DNA of 64,000 nucleotides. Origin: Legionella brunensis (GTDB lineage Bacteria; Pseudomonadota; Gammaproteobacteria; Legionellales; Legionellaceae). Positions 49,708-59,416 of the stretch are shown piece by piece (position 1 is the stretch's first letter; each line of letters begins with the position of its first letter). Made by a program: the position numbers and the translations under genes. The DNA lies in contig NZ_LNXV01000004.1 in the NCBI RefSeq assembly GCF_001467025.1, forward strand, positions 423,782-487,781, given 5' to 3'. A model generated the notes under the pieces. It was given only the letters and a program-made list of their open reading frames with translations. It searched no databases and had not been told where the DNA came from.

Positions 49708-50473
49708 CCCCTCTATGAATATGATTTGCTGAAGCCTGTACAGTAGGCATAATAGTCATTTCAGCGATATCCATATGTCCAGGCCTCGTAGCACAATAAT
49801 AAGCAGCATCAGCAATATCTGCCGCTAATAAAGGATTGAAGTCTTGATAAAATGCCTTTGCCTTTTCCTTATTTCCCCACCTTACTTCGCTAAACTCTGT
49901 TTCCACTGCCCCTGGAGCAATTTCGGTAATTCGAATGGGTGTACCCAATAAATCTAAACGCATTGATTTTGTTATCGCCCTAACAGCATGTTTGGTAGCA
50001 CAATATACATTTCCAGCCGGATAACACTCCTGACCAGCAATAGAACCAATATTTATGATATGCCCTTGATTACGCTGTATCATGCCTGGCAATAAAGTGC
50101 GGCTTACGTACAATAATCCTTTAACATTGGTATCAATCATCGTGTCCCAGTTTTCAAATGAACCTTTCTGAATAGGGTCACTTGATAAGGCAAGTCCCGC
50201 ATTGTTAATTAATACATGAATAAATTGCCATTCCCCAGGAAGGGAGCCTAAAGTCGATTCAACATTTTCCCTAACTCTAACGTCGAGTTGCAGGGGCAAG
50301 CTGGTTGTACCATACAAAGATTTTAATTCTTTTGCCAGAGACTCAATACGATCCTGTCTACGGGCACAGAGAATCAATTTTGCTCCGTTTGATGCAAAAA
50401 GCCGAGCACATGCCTCACCAATGCCACTTGATGCACCAGTAATCAAGACTATTTTGTTGGTCATGTTCTGCAT
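49700..50473 (-). CDS. SDR-family oxidoreductase (YdfG-like)
   Basis: 257 residues. Rossmann motif TGASSGIG near the N-terminus, NNAG, the catalytic Ser in INIGSIAG and YCATK (Tyr and Lys). ARRQDRIESLA suggests NADP preference. The pattern PGAVETEFSEVRW is like YdfG, a 3-hydroxy-acid (serine/allo-threonine) dehydrogenase. The substrate is inferred from similarity in pattern only. Confidence 0.85.
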   Translation of the reverse strand: MQNMTNKIVLITGASSGIGEACARLFASNGAKLILCARRQDRIESLAKELKSLYGTTSLPLQLDVRVRENVESTLGSLPGEWQFIHVLINNAGLALSSDPIQKGSFENWDTMIDTNVKGLLYVSRTLLPGMIQRNQGHIINIGSIAGQECYPAGNVYCATKHAVRAITKSMRLDLLGTPIRITEIAPGAVETEFSEVRWGNKEKAKAFYQDFNPLLAADIADAAYYCATRPGHMDIAEMTIMPTVQASANHIHRGDK

Positions 50474-50602
50474 TTTGTATCAAGTCCTTACTTTTTTAAG
50501 AAAAGCTTACGGTACTAAATTAGCGCAGAAAGCGCAATTGTCAGTGATGTTCATAATTTAATCTATAATATAGTTGTAGTGTTCTCATAGCGACTAATCC
50601 AT

Positions 50603-51292
50603 ATGAAAACTGTTGATGAGGAATCCGTAAAAGCTATTTGTGGCGAAAGCAAGGAGGTTGTTGTCTATGGCTTTGGTAATTTTAATTATTTAGAAATATG
50701 CGAGGCTATCAATGCCCTTTCTGGTATGAAAGCCTATAATTCAGAAGATTATGATTACAGTATGGAGGTTTTTGATAAAAGACAAACTATGGGGCAGTAT
50801 GATCATTTTAAATATCTTCTAAATGCCTTAGTGCTGGAGAATTATAAGAAACAACAGAATGGTCAACCAATAACTCCCTTATTTTTTGTTGTAGGCTTGG
50901 ATAAAAAGTCCTATGATCTCGCCAGAATTTCCGCAAGAGCACCAGATCCTTTTGAAAAAGGAGTTACATTAACAGAACTACGGAGGTGTTATAAGCTTGC
51001 CCACGAATTTGGCGATAAATTAAACGAGGTAGCCCAACAAACGTTTAAATTTGTCAAAGCAACTTCAACACCCAATGGTTATGTGTTAGAGGTTGTCGAT
51101 CCTTTCTGGGAAGAAAAAGAGTGGCAACAACAATGGACAACACGAAAACAAAGTACTAAAAGCTTACCTGGTAGTGTGAATAAAAATAATTTCTGGCGAG
51201 AAAATTACAGAAATCTTATTGATAAGGCAACAACTAAAGAAGAAGAGAATGAAACATTGGATCAAAACCAATCAGACCAAACAAATCCTTAA
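50603..51292 (+). CDS. Uncharacterised protein with acidic C-terminus; effector candidate
   Basis: 229 residues, cytosolic, no recognised family. The N-terminal half looks like an alpha/beta fold (VVVYGFGNFNYLEICEAINAL). The last 20 residues are polar and acidic (TTKEEENETLDQNQ), resembling the E-block export signals described for Dot/Icm substrates. It lies alone next to the sphingosine-1-phosphate lyase gene. Effector status is inference from the tail and the neighbourhood. Confidence 0.55.
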   Translation: MKTVDEESVKAICGESKEVVVYGFGNFNYLEICEAINALSGMKAYNSEDYDYSMEVFDKRQTMGQYDHFKYLLNALVLENYKKQQNGQPITPLFFVVGLDKKSYDLARISARAPDPFEKGVTLTELRRCYKLAHEFGDKLNEVAQQTFKFVKATSTPNGYVLEVVDPFWEEKEWQQQWTTRKQSTKSLPGSVNKNNFWRENYRNLIDKATTKEEENETLDQNQSDQTNP

Positions 51293-51448
51293 AACTCACT
51301 ACTGCAAACCAAATAAATTTATTCAGATTTGCTGAATTCACGTTACGTAATCTTTATATCATGTGTCTTGTTCATTTAGATAGCTGAGCAGAACTCTTGC
51401 TTCAAATAATACAAATTTTTGCTAATCATAAACTAAAGTGATTGTACT

Positions 51449-51492
51449 TATAGCTAGCCAAATTACTTTGATGTGTGCTTTGGCTAGCTATA
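51449..51492. terminator. Long inverted repeat downstream of the S1P lyase gene
   Basis: A perfect 14-bp stem (TATAGCTAGCCAAA and TTTGGCTAGCTATA) with a 16-base loop, six bases past the lyase stop. There is no U-tract, so it could be an mRNA 3'-end stabiliser or a protein site rather than a simple terminator. Confidence 0.5.
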
Positions 51493-51498
51493 ATCTAG

Positions 51499-53304
51499 TT
51501 ACATTACAGATTCATATTGATTAATTATATCTGTTTCCTGTTTTAAATTATTCGTGTCAGGCTCAGTGGTGAATATCCCTAATTTGGTAGCTGCAGCTCT
51601 ATAATGCAGGCGCTCCTTTTGATATTGTACGCATACGTCTCGCTGTACAGCAGTAGGCATCATTCCAACGGCACCATAGGTCTTCACATTCCCAGTAGGC
51701 TCTTTATTTGCAGGATATTTCTTTACAGTAGCAATAGCCTCATTAAGATCTTTAATAAATTTATCTTCAAACCCCTCCACTAGCGTGTGTACATGAGTCA
51801 TGCATAAATGAAATCCGGGGGGATTTTGTAATAAATTTAACTTCCAGCCACGAGCATCTAACTCATCAGCAATCAGATGTGGGTTTAACGAATCACTACG
51901 AAATCCCAATACTGACCATTTTGGATCACCATACACATAGATATCACCAGGTTTAATGTTTTTTTGTTGGCTTAATCCAGCTACTTTTGTTTGTAAACTT
52001 TGACGTAATTTTATAATGTTTTCAGCAATTTCTTGATATTTTTGTCGTCCATAGTAAGACAAGGTGGCATAGATCTCAGCAACACGTGCACCACTGGTTG
52101 AACCATCTAGAATCCCGGGCGTAGCATATAACCCTCCACACCAGTTCAATGCCGCATAAACTGACAACGCAGGGGAGTCTTTACTAAATAAACAAACCGA
52201 TGTTCCTTTGGGGCAATAACCGTACTTATGCAGATCAGCCGAAATAGATGTTACACCAGGTACACGAAAATCCATTGGATTACCATCTGTATCCAAGTAA
52301 GCTGTTAAAAAACCACCTAGACAAGCATCAACGTGGAAAGGAATCTTTTTTTGCTGCGCTAATTTTCCAAGCTCACCAATCGGATCATTAATTCCATTCA
52401 TAAATGATGGTGCAGACCCTACCATGACAGCGGTATTACCAGAGAGATATTTACTCATTGTAGCAGCACTAACAGCGCCTGTCTTAGGATCAACAGGCAC
52501 CGTTACTAATACTGCACCAGTAAGTTCTGCTGCTTTTTTAAATGCTGCATGAGCCGTTTCTGGCACCACAATTTCAGGGTGTTCAATACCTCTGGCACGA
52601 GCTTCAATCACATAGGCTGCCATTGCTTCAATGATACTCGTCGTTCCACCGTGAGTTATGAGGCCATATCCTTCTTTTGATCCATGAAACAACTCTTGGC
52701 ACCACTGTATCACTTCGGCTTGCATAGCATTGATACGAGGCCATTTATCATGCATAGGATTACTTAAAGCCGTTTCACCATAGACTTCTTTGAGTAACTC
52801 CGTAAGTTCCTTAGGATGAACAGCATAAAGTGCCCCTGAATCCTGGCCATCACCTTGATTTACCCTAAACTTTCTAGCTTTATCCCCATCCTTTAATGCC
52901 TGGAAATCAAAACTACAATCTTTTATATCAATACCAAACTCATTTAAAATCTCGATGATAGGGCGGCCTTTTTCAGGCATCTTATCCAGAAGTGACATTT
53001 CTTTTCGTTGCTCAGCCAATTTTTTTCGAGTGGACTCAAGTTCTTTATCGAGTTTTTTCTCCAAATATTGCTGGACAGACGGTAAATTTTTAGCCATCTC
53101 ATAGACTACATCAAGAATACGTTGCTGAGAGGTCTTGCTGTGACGTGCACGGTAAGACCGAGCTATCCAAGGATTGTGATATTGATTGTAAAGAAAATAA
53201 AGTGCTGCGGTAGCTAAAACAATTTGGTGGGCTGGAGTGTCTTGCAAAATATCATCAAATGTTCCAACAGCATTAGATAACAGTTCTACAATTGCACTAA
53301 ACAT
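51499..53304 (-). CDS. spl: Sphingosine-1-phosphate lyase (eukaryote-like)
   Basis: 601 residues, close to the eukaryotic enzyme in length and including its N-terminal hydrophobic segment (about residues 28-40). It is a group II PLP decarboxylase-fold enzyme: THGGTTSI (about 217-224), HVDACLGGF with the PLP-pairing Asp at 326, and the PLP lysine at K360 in SADLHKYG, followed by the second conserved lysine K366 (CPKGTS). It should cleave sphingosine-1-phosphate to hexadecenal and phosphoethanolamine. The L. pneumophila homologue (LegS2/LpSpl) is a Dot/Icm effector that lowers host sphingolipids and restrains autophagy (published knowledge). It is a single gene, divergent from an SDR enzyme. 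Confidence 0.93.
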   Translation of the reverse strand: MFSAIVELLSNAVGTFDDILQDTPAHQIVLATAALYFLYNQYHNPWIARSYRARHSKTSQQRILDVVYEMAKNLPSVQQYLEKKLDKELESTRKKLAEQRKEMSLLDKMPEKGRPIIEILNEFGIDIKDCSFDFQALKDGDKARKFRVNQGDGQDSGALYAVHPKELTELLKEVYGETALSNPMHDKWPRINAMQAEVIQWCQELFHGSKEGYGLITHGGTTSIIEAMAAYVIEARARGIEHPEIVVPETAHAAFKKAAELTGAVLVTVPVDPKTGAVSAATMSKYLSGNTAVMVGSAPSFMNGINDPIGELGKLAQQKKIPFHVDACLGGFLTAYLDTDGNPMDFRVPGVTSISADLHKYGYCPKGTSVCLFSKDSPALSVYAALNWCGGLYATPGILDGSTSGARVAEIYATLSYYGRQKYQEIAENIIKLRQSLQTKVAGLSQQKNIKPGDIYVYGDPKWSVLGFRSDSLNPHLIADELDARGWKLNLLQNPPGFHLCMTHVHTLVEGFEDKFIKDLNEAIATVKKYPANKEPTGNVKTYGAVGMMPTAVQRDVCVQYQKERLHYRAAATKLGIFTTEPDTNNLKQETDIINQYESVM

Positions 53305-53418
53305 AATTCATATATCCTTATCGTTATAAAATGCGTTATAGTAATTATTTTTAGTCATTGATACTACAATTCTCCCTATTCATTTTTAATTTCCTGATAG
53401 GGGAAGAAGGAAAGACTG

Positions 53419-54159
53419 ATGTGTACCTTAAATAATAAAGTAGCATTGATCACTGGGTCTTCTCGAGGCATAGGTGCGTCTATTGCCAAACACTTGGCTG
53501 GCGCTGGCGCCTCTGTAGTAATTAATTATGCCAGTAATAGTTCTGCAGCCACTACGGTTGTTAATGAAATTAAAGCAGCTAAAGGTAGGGCTATAGCCGT
53601 CAAAGCTGACGTTGGCAGTTCAGCTGATATAACTAAATTATTCGATGCAGCAATTGATGAATACGGTAAATTGGATATTTTAATTAATAATGCAGGGATT
53701 GTTCTTTATAAACAAATCAAGGACACTAGCGAAGAAGAGTTTGATAAGCTTTTACGCATTAATTTGAAGGGCGTTTTCTTTGCTCTTAAAGAAGCAGCAA
53801 CTCGTTTAGCTGATAGGGGCAGCATTCTTAATATCTCCTCAACCGTTACACGATTGTTAATGCCAACTTATGGTGGTTACTCAGCAAGTAAAGTAGCTGT
53901 TGAACAACTTACTCGCGTGTTTGCCAAAGAAGTAGGGGAGAGAGGCATTCGTGTTAATACCATTCTTCCAGGGGCTACTAATACCGAGCTTTTTACCGAA
54001 GGTAAAACACCTGAAATGATACAAAAGCTGGCCGGGCTTAGCGCATTTAATCGTATTGGAGAACCTGAAGATATTGCCAAAGCAGCTCTTTTTTTAGTCA
54101 GTGACGAAGCAGGCTGGATAACTGCACAAACGATTGGTGTGAATGGAGGTATTGCCTAG
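53419..54159 (+). CDS. SDR-family oxidoreductase (FabG-like)
   Basis: 246 residues. It has TGSSRGIGASIA, NNAGI, the catalytic Ser in ILNISSTV, YSASK and a C-terminal GWITAQTIGVNGG, all standard for classical SDRs. It resembles 3-oxoacyl-ACP reductases, but its position away from fatty acid genes argues against being the housekeeping FabG. A GGGAAGAAGGA ribosome binding site precedes the start. It shares a 114-base divergent promoter region with the S1P lyase gene. Confidence 0.88.
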   Translation: MCTLNNKVALITGSSRGIGASIAKHLAGAGASVVINYASNSSAATTVVNEIKAAKGRAIAVKADVGSSADITKLFDAAIDEYGKLDILINNAGIVLYKQIKDTSEEEFDKLLRINLKGVFFALKEAATRLADRGSILNISSTVTRLLMPTYGGYSASKVAVEQLTRVFAKEVGERGIRVNTILPGATNTELFTEGKTPEMIQKLAGLSAFNRIGEPEDIAKAALFLVSDEAGWITAQTIGVNGGIA

Positions 54160-54192
54160 TTGGGAGTCATGCTAACGGTGACCTTAAACAGC

Positions 54193-54948
54193 TTATTCAC
54201 TAAAAAACGAATTATAAATGCTAAGATAGGTCCCATCCTTTTCCATATCATTTAAGACATTATTAATTTGAGCAATTAAGTCATCACGACCTAACTGAGT
54301 CATTATTCCGTAACCTTCACCTATAGGATATACCTCACCCAGTAATCTATATACCCCTGAATCATTAGACATCCAATAAATAGCCTGAGGGGGGTTGGTA
54401 ATAATTGCATCGACCTTTTGAGCACTCAGCGCATCAAACATTTGAGCAGAAGTTCGAAAAGTTTGTAGCTGCACAGTATTTCCAAATTGTTGTACTACCA
54501 AATCTTCTGTGGGGGAATTTAAGTATATGCCGATTTTTTGGTTCTTCAAATCCTCAACATCTTGAAATGGAGCATTATGATGGGTTATATACTGTACATG
54601 ACTTTCCTTATAAGGAAGGCTAAATAAGAATTGTTCCCTTCTTTCTGGTGTTATAATAATTGCTGCAATTGCTAAATCTACTTCACCATTCTCAACTAAT
54701 TTAAAAAGTTCATCGAAATACACCCCCTTAAAAGTACAGGTCGCTTTGAGTCGTTTACAAATTTCCTCCATTAGGGCAATATCAAAACCAATAAATTGGC
54801 CACTTTCTTTATTGGTAATTATTTCAAAAGGGGCATTGTCGAAGATAGTACCAATCCGAAGGTTCATAGAGTGGGTATTACTATACCAAGGGAGAATTAA
54901 AAAGAATAAATACAAATAGGTTTTGATTTTTTTCATTTTAAATCCCAA
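54193..54948 (-). CDS. Periplasmic amino-acid-type solute-binding protein
   Basis: 251 residues with a signal peptide (IKTYLYLFFLILPWYSN; MKKIK at residue 5 is a likely start). SBP_bac_3 family: FIGFDIALMEEICKRL, VDLAIAAIIITPERRE and KIGIYLNSPTED are typical of polar amino acid binding proteins. No permease or ATPase gene lies nearby, so it either serves a transporter elsewhere or acts as an orphan sensor. Confidence 0.87.
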   Translation of the reverse strand: MGFKMKKIKTYLYLFFLILPWYSNTHSMNLRIGTIFDNAPFEIITNKESGQFIGFDIALMEEICKRLKATCTFKGVYFDELFKLVENGEVDLAIAAIIITPERREQFLFSLPYKESHVQYITHHNAPFQDVEDLKNQKIGIYLNSPTEDLVVQQFGNTVQLQTFRTSAQMFDALSAQKVDAIITNPPQAIYWMSNDSGVYRLLGEVYPIGEGYGIMTQLGRDDLIAQINNVLNDMEKDGTYLSIYNSFFSE

Positions 54949-55165
54949 TCAGGTGGACGCTTAAAGTATGGCTCGGCTCATTCAAAATCTCAAATTTGTT
55001 GTTTCATTTCTACAAACATTCTGCTCAAGCTACAGAAATTAGAGATAGTACCTAGGATTTAAGCTATGCTAGCTAATCCAATTAATGATCTGGAAAGTTC
55101 ATTTTTATAGTCTTTTCAGGGGTATCTAGAAGAAAGGACAATTCATAATATTACAGGAGTTCTAA

Positions 55166-57179
55166 ATGCCGTCTTCAACAATCTATGAAATCGTTCTCCC
55201 TTCTGTGCCACTCAAAGTAAGAGTAGAAGACCTCACGCCAGATGGTAAACTATTAGACAACCAACTGCTAACTCAAGTCATTGAGAAAATTGAAAGTAGT
55301 AAAAACTCATCCACGAAGACATTAAAAAAAGCACCTTTTGCACAAAGATTTAAAAAGAATGAATTAAACACTCCCTACGATATTATTGCTTTTGATGAAA
55401 ATTATTACGCCATCTATTATGGAGCCAAACGAAACACTCATTTGGGCATAGGGGGCTTCGGTTATGTAAAATTAGTACAAAATATTAAAACAGGTGTATG
55501 GGCTGTTTTAAAACTGGCAGTTCCAGATAAAGAGCACAATGAATACCTTGTGCTGCAAAAAGTTGACTTGGCTTTGGGTTATCTTGAGCGAAAAGTGCTT
55601 AAAGATAATTCATTTATTGAAAATCAGAAAAAACAACATGCCAGTGGTTCTGGTACTTGGTGGTCAGCTTATCAAGCTAATCTCTTAATGGAACTTGCCG
55701 ACGGAATTTCATTGGCTGATCTATCGACAGGCAACTACGTTTTATCTGCTAATAAATGGATTGAAATCATCCTGCAAGTATTAAAAGAATATAAAAAAGT
55801 AAAGGACTTAGGTATCGTCCATAAGGATCTTAAGCTAGGAAATATTTTTTACTGTTTCATCAAAAATAAAGCAACTATCATTGACTTTGGCGCATCTCGA
55901 AAAAAACGATCTTTTTTAAATACTAAAAGAGAAGAAATAATATACTCCATAGGGTATACGGCTCCTGAAATAGAGCAAAAAGGCCATTACAGTGAGGAAA
56001 CAGACATTTATGCACTGGGCGCAACTTTTTTTATTTATTAAGCTTAAGCGATCCCTCATTATGTCCTATTAAAGATCGAGATCTTTACCTGAAGCTTCGT
56101 TCTTATTGTTTCTCTAGAATGGCTAATAAAAATCCCAAGATCCGACCTACCCCAGAGGAAGCGATACAATTTTTTGAAACAATACAACATTCCCTGTCAA
56201 ATATATTGCCAAAACCTCCCAGAAAAATTGCTCTATTCTCTGTTAATGAATATTTACATTATATTCAAGAAATAAAGAATTGTGATGAAGACAACACTCC
56301 CATCGTCAAAGAATCTGATAACCACTCTTCACAAGAAGAAAAAAAGTTATGCCATCACCACGAAGTGGTTTTTATTTCGTAAATTTTTTATCCTCTGCTT
56401 TCACATTTGTTAGTTCTTATTTTTACCCAACTAGTAAGACAGCACCTGACGAAACTCTTGATAAAAGTGCGGAGGAAACAGTTTCCTCACCCAAACATAA
56501 GGAAGCTAAAAAAAGATATGACCTATCTTTTATATCCACTTTAAAACTATTTGACGAAGTATGGTTTATTGATACCTCCAAGAGAACTTCAAAAGAATAC
56601 ATCCAATTACGCCGGAGATTAGAAGAAGAAAGAATTGTAGTAGGGCAACGATACTTCCTGACTGAGAATGAAAATTTAAATGAGGTAGTGCCTGCTGTCT
56701 TGGAGAAACTTAGCAGGGAAAACCCAAACAAGCTTAATAAGTATTTCCTGGTAACAGCACAAACAGAAATACAACTGTCACCAGAGATATGCCCCATTAC
56801 ATTACAACCAGAACAAGACGACACATCTTATCTAAAAACCATAGAAGCTTATGCGACCCTCGATATTGAAAGGGAATATCAAAGTATAAGGGCTTCATTA
56901 TCCACGTTAGCTAATCAATATGATGCAGTAAAAAATACTATAGAAGACTTGGATAAGTATTTTTCAGAGAGAAAACTGTCTTTAGAATATCTCAAAGAAA
57001 GCTTAAAACAACTTAGAAAAAAATCACCCACTTATGAAGAGAATACTTCATTAGAATCACCAAGTCTTTCTAATATTATGTTTTTTTCCAAGTTATCACC
57101 TCGTAAATCCCAGCTTCGCCAAGCCATTAAACAAATTGATGCACATATCGATGAATGGGTAGATTCTTATCAAATGTAA
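55166..57179 (+). pseudogene. Ser/Thr protein kinase gene split by two frameshifts; effector candidate
   Basis: Three frames together make one protein of about 670 residues. Frame one (55166-56041) has the kinase core: GIGGFGYV loop from G94, AVLK, HKDLKLGN (D221), IDFGAS (D240), YTAPE and the D of DIYALGAT. It then stops. Subdomain XI (NPKIRPTPEEA) lies in the next frame, ending at 56382. A third frame (56349-57179) gives a hydrophobic stretch (FYFVNFLSSAFTFVSS) and a coiled coil. One missing T in T7 (56026-56032) and one missing A in A7 (56339-56345) would restore everything. A strong ACAGGAG ribosome binding site precedes the start. It could be a pseudogene, a switchable gene or a sequencing error; intact, it resembles Legionella eukaryote-like kinases. 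Confidence 0.75.
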
Positions 57180-57191
57180 TTATCAAGATGC

Positions 57192-57217
57192 CCCGTATTA
57201 ACTAAGCTTAATACGGG
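57192..57217. terminator. Bidirectional hairpin terminator
   Basis: A perfect 10-bp stem (CCCGTATTAA and TTAATACGGG) with a 6-base loop, between the convergent kinase and ABC-F genes. Confidence 0.65.
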
Positions 57218-57238
57218 CTCGACTTGAAACATGACCAT

Positions 57239-58687
57239 TCATTTTTTCCTCTCAAAGGCTCCAGTCCATTTAATTTGTCCTTGATGGATCTGGTAAGTTG
57301 TTTCAATATGAATAGCGTGCAAGAAATCTATATCATGAGAAATCACGACCAAAGCACCCGGGTAACTTTTTAATACCTGAATGACATGTTCTCTTGTCTC
57401 TAAATCCAAGTTATTAGTCATTTCATCCATAATGAGTAATGTAGGTGGCGATGCTGCAATACAACATAAAGAAAGTCTTGCCATTTCTCCACCCGAAAGG
57501 TACTTAATTTGAGTTTCGACCTCTTCATTTTTTCGGAATAAAAAGTCATTGAGATGTTTTCGAAGCTCAATGTTTGTCGCATGAGACATGTTCGATGACA
57601 CCATTTCCAATACGGTTTTATCGGCATGAAGATTTTGGTAATGTTGATCTAAATACCCTATGTTTGCACGATTTGGCAACACCCAATATCCCGTTTTTTT
57701 CAAACTGTCATGAGCTAAAATGGCTTTGACAAACGTGGATTTGCCAGAACCATTGTCACCGCATATTGCAACCCTTTCCAATGAACGCATGTGGAAATCA
57801 ATATTACGTAAAATTACAGTTCCATCATCAAAGCTAACAGAAGCATCCTTGATGGTAATCACTGTTTTTTGAGTAGGGCAGGGTGTCATTTGAAATTTGG
57901 GTTGAATAATTTCGGGTTGATAAATCGCAGACATCTGGTTAATTAGCTCTTGTTTTTCCTCGCGAATTTGATTTAAACGCCTATCGCCTGTTTTAGCGGC
58001 GTTGCCTAGTTTTGTTTGTGAACGGATGGTTGGCCATTTGCGTTGAGCAATACTTTTTTCTCCTCGTATGCGCATACGTTTATTTCTTTCTTGCTCTCTC
58101 ATCAAAGCAAGATGAGTTTCTCTCTTTTGTTGCTGCAATTGCCCAAGCTCCTGTTCTATAGAAGCAGCCTTATGCGCCAGAACACGTTGGTAATCATCAT
58201 AATTTCCATTAAAAACATGCAATCTTCCATGCTGAATATGCCAAATTGTATCCACCATATTATCCAATAACTCCAGATCATGAGTCACAAGGATTAACGT
58301 TCCTCTGTAATGACGAAGGTGGTTTATTAAAGATCGTCGATTGGTTTTGTCTAAATGATTAGTGGGCTCATCAAGCAATAAGAGGTTTGGGGCTTTGCAA
58401 AGTGCCTCTGTAAGCACACGGTTTAAACGCTCCCCACCACTCAATGTCTCAAAAGCATGAATTGCTTGAGGCAGATAGCCGATGCATATGTCATCAGGTA
58501 ACGTTACGCTTCCTTCGTAGACATCCCATGTTCCGAATATGATTTTAAGCAACGTTGATTTACCTGCACCATTACGACCAATAATTGCAATACGGCTACC
58601 GTACAGAATTTGTCCGCTAAAGTCAGAGAAGCACTGTCTATTTGGAAAGGAAAGACCGACATCTTTAAATCGGATAGGCTTATGCAT
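57239..58687 (-). CDS. ABC-F family ATPase
   Basis: 482 residues with two ABC domains and no membrane segments. Domain 1: GRNGAGKST, LSGGERLNR, LLLDEPTNHLD. Domain 2: GDNGSGKST, LSGGEMARL and a Walker B variant reading IMDEMTNNLD. The linker (about 185-265) is basic and coiled-coil. ABC-F proteins act on the ribosome; some protect it from antibiotics, others are translation factors. At 482 residues it is shorter than Uup or EttA and closer to resistance-type members. The 5' leader contains a possible attenuator. Confidence 0.85.
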   Translation of the reverse strand: MHKPIRFKDVGLSFPNRQCFSDFSGQILYGSRIAIIGRNGAGKSTLLKIIFGTWDVYEGSVTLPDDICIGYLPQAIHAFETLSGGERLNRVLTEALCKAPNLLLLDEPTNHLDKTNRRSLINHLRHYRGTLILVTHDLELLDNMVDTIWHIQHGRLHVFNGNYDDYQRVLAHKAASIEQELGQLQQQKRETHLALMREQERNKRMRIRGEKSIAQRKWPTIRSQTKLGNAAKTGDRRLNQIREEKQELINQMSAIYQPEIIQPKFQMTPCPTQKTVITIKDASVSFDDGTVILRNIDFHMRSLERVAICGDNGSGKSTFVKAILAHDSLKKTGYWVLPNRANIGYLDQHYQNLHADKTVLEMVSSNMSHATNIELRKHLNDFLFRKNEEVETQIKYLSGGEMARLSLCCIAASPPTLLIMDEMTNNLDLETREHVIQVLKSYPGALVVISHDIDFLHAIHIETTYQIHQGQIKWTGAFERKK

Positions 58688-59008
58688 GATATTACACCTT
58701 AAGTATTGATAGGGCAGTTTAAAAACATTTACCCAGTCTTGCCGGGTCTACTTAAGCTGTAATTTCCATCGGATTTCAAAGCCTCAATTTGAAAATACAA
58801 TTAATTGTTCATGATACGGCAACATAGAATAAAAATCAAACAGATTGAATCTTTAACAAAGCTGATAAGTCATGTTTGTTATAGAGTACATCAGCCACGG
58901 TGTAGCGCTTTAAAATCTCTATAAACGTTGCCTGGGCCAATATGCCTCAGGAACAATACAGCAATTAGCTTTTTTCTTTATTAAAGCACGGGACTAAATC
59001 AAAATTAG
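58688..59008. other. Gap with possible leader hairpin of the ABC-F gene
   Basis: No gene is seen. In the sense of the ABC-F transcript there is a 6-bp hairpin (58731-58747, ACCCGG and CTGGGT with a 5-base loop) followed by AAATG and five T residues, 44 bases before the start codon. It could be a weak attenuator. The rest is AT-rich without clear signals. Confidence 0.3.
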
Positions 59009-59404
59009 GTTCCTGAAAAACTGTCTTTCAATATGTCATTAGCAGGAACAGGAACTGGACTCGCCCCTTTAAGCCCCATTATCAAGAGCGCTCTAAATCA
59101 AAATCATCAAGGGAGGATTACATTAGTTCATGGCGGCTTAATTGATGAAGATATTTATTATCGAGAGGAGCTTGAAATGCTCTCGCTGATGTTCAACACA
59201 TTTTTCTTTAAGCCTTGTGTGATAAAAAGCCAAGGGCTTTTTCCTGAGGCCTTTATAGAAAAATATGCATTAACGTATTTGCAGGAGCCGATGCAAACGA
59301 AAGTTTATGTCTGTGGGCCTAAAGAGATGACCAACAAATTAAAAACTCAAATTTTCCTTGCAGGAGTTTCCTCGAAAAACATATTTAGCGACATTTTTTT
59401 ATGA
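59009..59404 (+). pseudogene. 3' remnant of a flavin/NAD(P)H reductase gene
   Basis: The frame opens after a stop at 59006 and has an internal ATG at 59033. The protein is only the NAD-binding half of a ferredoxin reductase-type domain: SLAGTGTGLAPLSPI, ITLVHGGLIDEDIYYREEL and VYVCGPKEM are the usual NAD(P)-binding motifs. The FAD-binding half and anything before it are missing. No upstream ribosome binding site or start is convincing. It therefore looks like the remaining end of a deleted gene. Its 3' end is duplicated at 61060. Confidence 0.7.
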
Positions 59405-59409
59405 ATAAT
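59342..59409 (+). repeat. Imperfect direct repeat, copy A
   Basis: The 3' end of the reductase remnant, from AAAACTCAAATTTT to ATGAATAAT. Copy B lies at 61060-61124. Together they bracket ldhA and the broken cytochrome gene. Confidence 0.7.
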
Positions 59410-59416
59410 AATTTAT

